The position numbers were made by a program, and so were the translations under genes. A DNA stretch of 64,000 bases from Humulus lupulus (taxonomy: Eukaryota; Streptophyta; Magnoliopsida; Rosales; Cannabaceae), in NCBI RefSeq assembly GCF_963169125.1, contig NC_084795.1, forward strand, positions 186,966,214-187,030,213. Direction: 5' to 3'. Below, in pieces: positions 56,486 to 64,000 of this stretch (the first letter of the stretch is position 1; each line of letters starts with the position of its first letter). The notes beneath the pieces are model-generated. The model saw only the letters and a list, made by a program, of their open reading frames with translations. It did not search any database and had not been told where the DNA came from.

Positions 56486-58753
56486 TGTAACGCCCTGGTT
56501 ACCCCAGAACAGTTACGGTGAACCGGAAATTTGACCCGCTACCCGAGTCCTTTGGTTAAAAACGTGATCTAAGTGTTGTTATTAGGTTAAGGTGGAAAAC
56601 CAGTAAAAAGGAAAGGTTACACTTCATTAGGTAAATAAACTGCTCATGAGCCTTTTTTAAAATGTTTACAAGATGTCCATAGTACAAAAGAGTCGCTGCA
56701 GTTCCAAATTTACAATCCCCGCCGGCCTAAGCGGCAAAAGTAGGGTAAACCCCTAGTCCCTCTGAGAACTCCTTGACCGTGGCGGTCAAGCGGCCCTGTA
56801 TGTACACAACATCGCCAAAGCTCTCCTCTCAGGGTTGGTTAAGTTTCTCCTTTCCTTTACCTGCACCAGATATCACCCATGAGCCAAGGCCCAGCAAGAA
56901 AACACAATAAGACAGGATATAATATCAACAATGATCATAATAACCATTCAGGACTATCAGTTCAGCAAATAGGAGACAATAGCCAAAAGTCACAATAATG
57001 AGCATCGCTCCCTCTAGCCATGTCACAATAGGATCACCAGGGCTTAACTGATAAGTTATTCTTTCATAAGTTTGATCAGGACAGGTGCAAGGTGAATAGT
57101 CACCAACATAACCTTCCTCACGACTCTAGAGTCGAAGCTATGGACAACGTCCCTTAGCCACGTGACAAACGGTCACCGGGGTCATATACCTTGGCTATAG
57201 ACATCTGGCCGTAGACCAGGCAAGCGCTTATAAGTTCTTCAACCTTAGGGTCGGTCCCGCATTAATTCCATAGAGCCATTCAATGCGTGATCCTCGACTT
57301 TAGAGTCGGTCCCTGACTAGTCAGTGTCATAAACAGGTAATCAGCGTTCATTAGCATTTAATATGCAATCCATGTCCACATATATCCACCAACATGCCTC
57401 AATATCAAACCATGCATGTCATATACCTGTACAGGGTGCAACTGTATTCATACACTGTTTTCTTACCTCAGATTCAAGCGAGAAGTACGATTAAGACGAC
57501 TCCTGAGAACGATCGATCTTTTAGTTCCTTAGCGGTTACCTAATCACAACCAATTATAACCCCCATTATTGAGAATCCATAATAATAGGGTCTTAACCTA
57601 AGCACCACCCTCGGGACCTCGAAACATGCCCACCGGTGAGTAGATTCGATCCCGGGCCTTAAGGATTGAAACCCCAAGTCAAAAACCCTTAAAAACACTC
57701 AAAACGGGACTTAGAAGGAACAGGGTAGCGCTACAGCGCTCAACCCCTAGCGCCCCAGTGCTACACTCAGAACCACCCAAGTGCCAGAAAGCCTCCTGAG
57801 GAGCGCTATAGCACCCTAAGGTGGGCGCTGTAGCGCTACCTCCAGACCCAATCTCCCCTGAACCGACCTTCCTCAACTCCTTCGATTCTAACTTGATTTC
57901 CAAGCTTCCAAATCCTATTCTTGATGCCAAATGATCCCAAAAACCATTCTAACACACCCTAAACATCACAAGCATGGGAACCCTAGCCAAAACTCCCAAA
58001 AAAACCATGAATTCACCCTAGAAATCTCAGCTGCAAAATAAAATCAGAACAAGGCAAACCAGAGAAAACCACGGTTAGAAACTTACCCAAAGCTCGACTT
58101 ATGATGGTCTTCAATGGTGGAACACACTCCCAAACTCCCAAGGCTTGCTTCCCAAGCTTGAATCCTCAAAATTGGTTCAAAAACCACAAAGAAAAGTGAA
58201 GAGAAGAAGGTTCGGGAGAACTCTTTTGGATACTCTGTTCTTCCACTTTCTTCTTCAGCTGTCAAAGGTTATATCTATCCTAGGGGTGAAATGTCCATTT
58301 TACCCCTAGGTCAACTAATAGTTTCTAAAGACTCCCAAGGGCATATTTGGTATTTTCCTCCTATCTCGTTAATCATAATTAACGCTCTCCAATTCTCGCT
58401 ATCCTCAATAATCTCAAACACCAATAATTCACAACCCGTTAACCTTTATCTCCCGGTAACGCTCCAATCATCAAAACCACCCCGAGACTCAACCCAAGTC
58501 CCGACACTTAAACCTGTTGTGACTAAACCGCTAATCAATGTTCTAAGATCGTCTCATGTCGAATAGCTCGAACAAACCCACATCATAATGTGGTCTCAAC
58601 ACATATCATCGACATGCATACAATTAACATTATATTTTAATATAATTCTCATAAACATGCATAAACACATTTAATGGCATAATTAAACAATTATGGCCCT
58701 CCCAGCCTACTAATCCAGCCATTAAACCACATTAGGGAATCCAGGGCATTACA
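56486..58753 (-). mobile_element. Solo Tekay-type LTR M, reverse orientation
   Basis: 2268 bp with ends TGTAACGCCCTGG and CCAGGGCATTACA on the plus strand. Target duplication ttaat (56481-56485) and ttcat (58754-58758), four of five. Very close to LTR J, including the frames at 57679-57930, 58083-58265 and 58291-58566 that recur in both; these are repeat-borne, not genes. It landed in the 119-bp array of element C, so it is younger than C. Confidence 0.85.
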
Positions 58754-58950
58754 TTCATTTAAATCGATTGATCGTTGTTCTTCCTAAAGAGCACGAGATA
58801 TTGATAAAAGTTAACACGAACTAAGTTTTCAAATTAAGTTCCTGGATATAATCAAGTCATAAGACTTAGAAGTTAATTTAGATCGATTGATTGTTGTTCT
58901 TCCTAAAGAGCACGAGATATTGATAAAAATTAACGCGAACTAAGTTTTTC
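58754..58950 (+). repeat. 119-bp tandem array, second part
   Basis: Remaining 1.7 copies of the 119-bp unit beyond LTR M, ending near 'aactaagtttttc'. Total array without the insertion is about eight units. Confidence 0.85.
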
Positions 58951-59093
58951 AAAATAGTAACTAAAGTGTGTAGAGGCAAATGGGAGTAAACCAATTTAAA
59001 GTAAAAATTAATTGTCTCGATGTGGAAACACCTCATGCAAAAGTTACAACAAAAAATAAGAATAATAAGAGAGTGGGAGCAAAAAGGAAGGCC

Positions 59094-61813
59094 CTAAGCT
59101 CCACTAGGCTGCCCCGTGGAGGTCACCGTCTCGCCCTCCTGCTTAGCTGTGCCGGAGACTTCCCCGGCCTCGGAAGGAGCTTCTTTCTCGAGGCGAGCTT
59201 TGAACCCCTCCAGCAAGGGCTCCCAGACGTCCGCTGCCAAGAAGGAGAAGTCGCCGTCCTAGTTACAGGCCCAGCAATGGTAGAACATGTCCTCCATGGC
59301 GGTGCTTCAAGCTGCCTGCTCGGCCTCTAGGGCGGCCTTGGCTTCAGCCTTCACAGTGTCCAGGTCTGCCCGCGCAGCGGCGAGGGCGGCTTTGGTGGCC
59401 TTGAGCTCTTGTAGCTTGGGGCGGGCTTCTTCTAGCTCGGCCTGCGCGCCCGCCAGGGCATCCTTAGTCGTCTGCAAGGAAGTCTGGTGAGTGGCCACAG
59501 CTGCCTGGTGCTCGCTCCTCATATCCTCGAGCTGGGCCTTGGTCCTGGCTATGCTCTGATGAAGGGCAACGGCGGTCTGCGAAAACGGAGAGGCAACTGC
59601 CTTAGAAAAAAAAAAGAGAAGGGAGAAAGGAAAAATAGGGCAAGGCATGATAAATAAAAACCATAAAAGGGTAAGGCCAGCTTACTGTTAGGGCCATGCC
59701 CAATGAAGATTCCAGCATGCCCATCGGTCTCCTTATTTTGATGGCCCTGAGCTCCTTCTCATTGAATTTGTAGATGTGGCTGACGGCGTAGTTCGCCGTC
59801 TCATACACCGTCCCTCGGAAGGCCTCTGGAATCTTCTCCAGGTCCTTGGGATCAATCGGGATACGCACCTCGAAAGCTGCAATTGCTGAAGTCCCGGGCT
59901 CTGCCCCTGTGTCTTGGACGAAGGCCGGAGCTTGCGGAGGGGGTGGGGGCATGCTGCTCCCCCCTGCAGAAGGAGGAACAGTTACCACGACCTGGGCGGC
60001 TGGGGGCTGCTCTTTCTCCTTTCCAGGAGACTTGGTTGGGGTCCCGGCGGTTTTCTTCAGCGTCCAGGGCTTCTTCATTTTGGGCCCATAGGCCCCAGCT
60101 GGGGAGTTCCCCCTGGTGAACGCAGCTCGTAGACTCTTTCCTCCGGGCTGAGACATCTCTTCTGTCAAAACAAAGATATGGTTAGTAAAGAAGTTAGCAG
60201 TCATACAAAAACAAAGGAAAGAAAAGAAAAAATGCAAAATTCAAGTATATATATGTAATAAAGGGAATCCTACCCCCCAAGCTAGAGGAAGAGTCTACGG
60301 TTACGACCATCGGCCCCGGAGCTTCTTCGGGGGAATCTAAGACAATCACTTCTCGAGTTGGCGCGGGTTTTGGATCCGAGGCCGGCTCAGGACTAGACTC
60401 TTCTACATATTGCCTAAGTCCTGGAGCTACAGTACCCTCCTGGAGTGATGGCCATGACCGAAGGTTAGTCCCATACTCCTTGAATAGGACCGACCTAAAA
60501 GCTAGGGTGTTATCTACAACTATCGTCCCCCTAGGGCGGCTAGTTTTGTTATCCAGCACGAGCTGGTCGACGCAGTGGAGCAGGGTTTCATCTAAGTCTG
60601 GGTTACTTCGATGGAGTTTGACGATCTGTTTGGAATTGTACCTAGCTAGCCGGGGGTCGGCAGTGGCCCTATCTAAGCTCCTAAACATGTATGGGTTACC
60701 TTGGCTAGAAGGACCCGCGGCTGCTCCGGACTGGATCCTCTCCTCGTCCGTTCTTTGGGTGACCTCCAACGCCCGCTTCTTCGTCCTCACGAGAGGCACC
60801 TCGTCCTCCTCGTCCTCCTCATCTTCATCCCCCACGACCTCCTCCACGATAATAGGTCTGGTATCGAGAGGTGGGGGAAGCGCCCGGAGCCTCCTCAGGT
60901 TCAGAGTCTGGCCTGGGGAGATCAGCTTACAGGCCAGCATCGTCTCGTCTGTCACGAGCTGACGATAGTCCTTTTCGCTGGGGGGCAAGCCCGCCAGTGT
61001 CTCGTACTGGTTCCCAAGGACCACAGACTTCTCTATCCTTGTGAAGATAGCTGCACAATTAATCTAAGTCAGAAAGAGATACAGGAGGAGCTAAATGGTA
61101 CTTAACTTACGAGCTAATATTGAAAGGCACTTACGAGGACGGTTGAAGTAGTGCAGCACACAGTTTCGGAACCCCGTCGACATAAAGAATTGATCTTTAA
61201 AGTCATTGGGGTGGCTGGGCAACTCGATGACCGCGGCCGTGTTGAGGAACTGGGTTAACTAATAAAACCCGCCACCTCGCCCCCGCTGCTCCGGGCTAGC
61301 CTTGAGGCAGAAGAAATAAAGAATGTCCGCAGGAGTGGGGACCTCCCACTCCTGTTTCAAGAACAAGTATCTTAACCCCGCCAACAAACGATAAGAGTTG
61401 GGGGGGGGGGGGAGCTGGAGTGGAGCCAACCTCACGTAATTGAGGAAATCGGCGAAGTACTGGTCCAACGGGAGGAAGGCCCCCGCCTTGAAATGTTCGT
61501 CGCTTCAGGCCGAGAACGCCTCATCAAGCGGCGCTCAGCTCTGCTTGCCTTCTGCGGGAGGTCGGGCAATCACGGATCCTCTCCCCAGCTCGATGTTGTG
61601 GGAGAGGAATATTTTGTTTACCCTCGCCTGGTCAGTAATCTTTGAAACGATCCTCTCCGCCTCAAAGAAGGCATCGGGAGCCACCTCGAGATCCTGTTCC
61701 ACTGCTAGCCCGAAGTTGAGGATCGGGGATTCGGCCATCACCTCCTTTCCTTTGTCTTGGCGGGAGGACGAGATGCCTACAGGCTTCTTGGGAGCATTCT
61801 TCTTGGGTCCCAT
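59094..61813 (-). pseudogene. Antisense multi-exon gene of Tat element C
   Basis: Minus-strand gene between pol and the 3' LTR. Four exons can be placed: 61813-61135, 61050-60274, 60161-59686 and 59600-59094. Introns of 84, 112 and 85 bp start GTAAGT, GTAGG and GTAAGC and end in AG; every junction keeps the frame. The start MGPKKNAPKK is the ATG at 61813. Exon 1 has LDQYFADFLNYVRLAPLQLP and PADILYFFCLKA, resembling the 'putative gypsy-type transposon' (Transposase_28) family. Exon 2 has an acidic DEDEEDEEDE stretch. Exon 3 is proline-rich with a basic start. Exon 4 is an alanine-rich coiled coil ending with MEDMFYHCWACN and DGDFSFLAADVWEPLLEGF. In-frame stops: 61537, 61507, 61261, 59309 and 59261. 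Function unknown; similar antisense genes occur in other Tat elements. Confidence 0.7.
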
Positions 61814-62818
61814 CTGGTCACCTAGCGAACAAAAAGAAGAAATTTTAGAAGAAGGCGACCTAAAAATGGAGAAGAATCTAAATGTTTCCTTCACACAAGC
61901 TGAGGTAAGCCCAGCTCGTGGAGAGTGAGACCACGCGGTTCTATGAACACGTGCCTGTGCTCCCAACAGATCCCCGATTACTTGGAATTCGTGTGTCAGG
62001 AGGGTCAGGATAGAATTTTCCTTGGAAGGAAAGTTTCAGTAGGCATGGAAGGCAAAACCGCCTGTGAAGCGTGTCCCCTAAGTTACCCGGTTTTGCACCC
62101 AAAATACTGAATACTTTAAACCAGCATACCAAAAATCCTACCCAGAAATTTTCCCTAGAAAATGCATCCTATAAACCATGCTCCTAAATAGTTTTCTACT
62201 ACAAACAATACCCTAACCTAAAAGGCTTTTACCCTTCGTTCCCACAAAAAACCAACAAAACCCTCCATGTGGCTACAGTAAATATCTACCTAAGCTACAG
62301 TGAAAAATAATTTCAAAACGTGCACAGTCAGGAGACTTACAGTATGTGTTGGTTGAAAAGAGGATGAAGGGATCGCCTGGGTTGGGGCTTCGCCGGATAG
62401 TTGATTCCAAAGCCTCGAAGGAGCCCTTGCACCTGAATTTTTGGGACGCCGAAGATGGTAACGAGAAGGAAAAAAGGGGGGATTTTTTAGAGCAAGAAGA
62501 AGAGAAAACTTTGGAAAATTTCAAATGAACGGGTGGCCCATGCGTAAGGTGGCCACCCCTTTTATATACGTGAAGGGCCATGTGAGGAGGACCGTTGGAT
62601 TGCCCTGATGCAGGATCCAAGGCCTTCCACTCGAAAGATGAAACGACGGCTGAGTATAGGCTAGGCCATTAAGTGCAGTTCTCGGAAGACGTACCGTCAC
62701 CAACCACGATGTTCCACATATTCGGCGCCTGCGTAGAATGTGGAATATGAAGAGTTCATGGGGAAGCCTAAAAGCCCCTACTGTGGCCCTATGCGACATC
62801 GTATACCACGAGCAAGGG
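61814..62818 (-). other. Leader and promoter region of the antisense gene
   Basis: About 1 kb between the antisense ATG and the polypurine tract. Apart from the TATA box and possible leader intron described separately, I see no gene; the frames at 61925-62132, 62273-62620 and 62521-62944 show no family likeness. Confidence 0.4.
62559..62568 (-). promoter_or_regulatory. TATA box of the antisense gene
   Basis: TATATAAAAG on the minus strand, about 750 bp upstream of the antisense ATG. Next to it are inverted 8-mers GGGTGGCC (62531-62538) and GGCCACCC (62551-62558). A GTAAGT donor on the minus strand near 62337 and an AG behind a pyrimidine stretch near 61822 suggest a 5' leader intron. This gives the antisense gene its own promoter, distinct from the LTR. 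Confidence 0.5.
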
Positions 62819-62831
62819 CTTGGGGGGCAGA
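62819..62831 (+). other. Polypurine tract of element C
   Basis: CTTGGGGGGCAGA, ending directly at the 3' LTR start (62832). It primes plus-strand synthesis during reverse transcription. Confidence 0.75.
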
Positions 62832-63597
62832 TGTACGCCCTGGTTTTCCCACGGGTTGTTAGCAAGCTGAGACACGGCCTAATTATGAGAGTCGGCCTAA
62901 TCATGTCTACCACGTGGACATCCCCAAGACCGGAGCTGCCATAGAAAGGCCCTACCCCTCAGCTCGAGATAACAAAAGGGTTCGCCAAGAACAGACTGAG
63001 TTTGGACTCTGAAGACCACAGGTCGAGGGAAGCATCCAGCTCCTGGTACGAGCTAGAGTTGGAGGCTGTGACCCTTTATAAAGTCAACCACGCAAGGTAA
63101 ACGTACATATATCAGACATCACGTGTCTGATATATCCCTAACTTCTCGGACACGCAGCATGAACGTGCGTATTCAGACACCCACGACTGGGTTGGGCCAT
63201 GCGGCCCATTATCCCCTTACCTATTGATTTGACCACAGTTATGTGTCAGGTTTAGGAATTAATCATGAATGTAACAAAGTTGACATGATAGGTAAGAAGG
63301 TCACGGGATGACCTTCTTACCAACTCCCAGGTGCCTTCTCCTATAAATATGGAGACCCTGTGAGTTACAAAGGGTTGGATTCTATTATGTAAAAAAATAC
63401 CCTGTAAAAGAATGCCAAGCATATAGCAATAATATTGACTGGTGGAGTAGAAGGATTTTAACCTTTGAACCACCTAAAAAACGTATTTTGTGTCACCATT
63501 CCATTTCCAAGATCATTCATCTATTTCGGTTCAACATAAGCACTAATCCCTTTCTCTTATCTTCTTAATTACCTGTTGGCGAAGAACCGCGTCAACA
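62832..63597 (+). mobile_element. 3' LTR of Tat element C
   Basis: 766 bp, TGTACGCC to GCGTCAACA, pair of 48444-49207. The flanking tgcta (63598-63602) matches agcta (48439-48443) at four of five bases, the expected target duplication. Both perfect inverted repeats and the TATA box are kept. The frame at 63252-63473 (minus) is not a gene. Confidence 0.9.
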
Positions 63598-63602
63598 TGC
63601 TA

Positions 63603-64000
63603 CTTAAAAAAATAACAAAAACTCGTGTCATTAAAAGTAGTATTTCAGATAACCCTTTACAGATCACTCAATTGGGTATATCAGTAGAAAATTACCAACA
63701 TTTCTTAGATAAATATAGCTACATGAAACATTAATCATATAATTGTTTAATTACTTAGTGTCTTCCCTCTTATCATTCTTTTAAGAAGTTAGGTGCTTGT
63801 AAATTAAATGGAATAATACTAGCAAGTTAGGTGTGTAAATATTTCATAAATTTATTAGTAATTTTAAAAATTGTTATTTAAATTTATATTTCTCGTCTCA
63901 TAAATAGAAGAATATTGCCATGAGATACTAAGACCATCTCCATTGGTAGATGTAATATTGTGTTATATTTTGCACGAAAAATAAATAAGTGGTATATTTG
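63603..64000. other. AT-rich right flank, nothing recognised
   Basis: No frames or element ends. It is the DNA into which element C inserted, continuous with the sequence left of 48443. Confidence 0.4.

Noticed and set aside
56486..58753. Short inverted ends (TGTAACGCCCTGG / CCAGGGCATTACA) as a DNA transposon
   Set aside because: The interior matches Tekay LTR landmarks in reverse, the target duplication is 5 bp, and TG...CA ends fit an LTR.
59846..61105. Plus-strand frames of 72-160 codons opposite the antisense gene
   Set aside because: Their translations are low-complexity mirrors of the GC-rich antisense exons (serine runs opposite the acidic stretch), with no domain; the minus-strand exons have consistent splice sites and family likeness.

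Overview
This is repeat-dense nuclear DNA from a flowering plant, probably a eudicot. I found no convincing host gene and no tRNA, rRNA or CRISPR array. The plant assignment rests on lineages seen only in land plants: Ty3/gypsy elements of the Tat/Ogre type (second RNase H, antisense gene behind pol), Tekay/Del chromoviruses with 2-2.6 kb LTRs, an Athila-like gag, and a CACTA transposon. Species cannot be read from the sequence.

Layout. 1-2265: Athila-like gag, primer site and probable LTR, minus strand. 2268-3054: an LTR-like repeat (family R). 3058-6700: decayed Tat-type RT/RNase H (minus), split by a solo Tekay LTR (3191-5435). 6704-7831: a second LTR-like repeat (family Q). 7832-12652: Tat element A with 5' LTR, primer site, gag, protease and RT, truncated on the right. 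12652-28455: a nest. A minus-strand chromovirus (F) is split by a family Q repeat. That repeat holds a gypsy LTR and an old Tekay solo LTR (G), and G holds a two-LTR Tekay element (H, 16995-25958).

28470-41575: Tat element B, with 5' LTR, decayed gag, protease, a linker of 30-bp in-frame repeats, RT and integrase remnants and a decayed antisense gene. Its pol is interrupted by a solo Tekay LTR (I, 32285-36749), which contains a reverse-oriented solo LTR (J, 33632-35904). 41600-47830: a family R repeat holding a CACTA transposon (42044-47556), whose transposase gene is split by a solo Tekay LTR (K, 44168-46537).

48444-63597: Tat element C, the youngest and most complete. Its LTRs are 764 and 766 bp and about 2.4% different. 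Inside are a primer site, gag, protease, RT, two RNase H domains, integrase, a 119-bp tandem array (split by solo LTR M, 56486-58753), a four-exon antisense gene with its own TATA box, and a polypurine tract. Flanks at 47831-48443 and 63603-64000 are AT-rich and featureless.

How it works together. Element C has two convergent units: sense gag-pol from the left LTR, and an antisense gene running back toward pol, meeting at the tandem array. Every coding region carries stops, frameshifts or lost catalytic residues, so none of the elements looks autonomous now. Solo LTRs outnumber Tekay elements with both LTRs, so unequal recombination has been active. Target-site duplications, one checked against an unoccupied sister copy, give a relative order of insertion.
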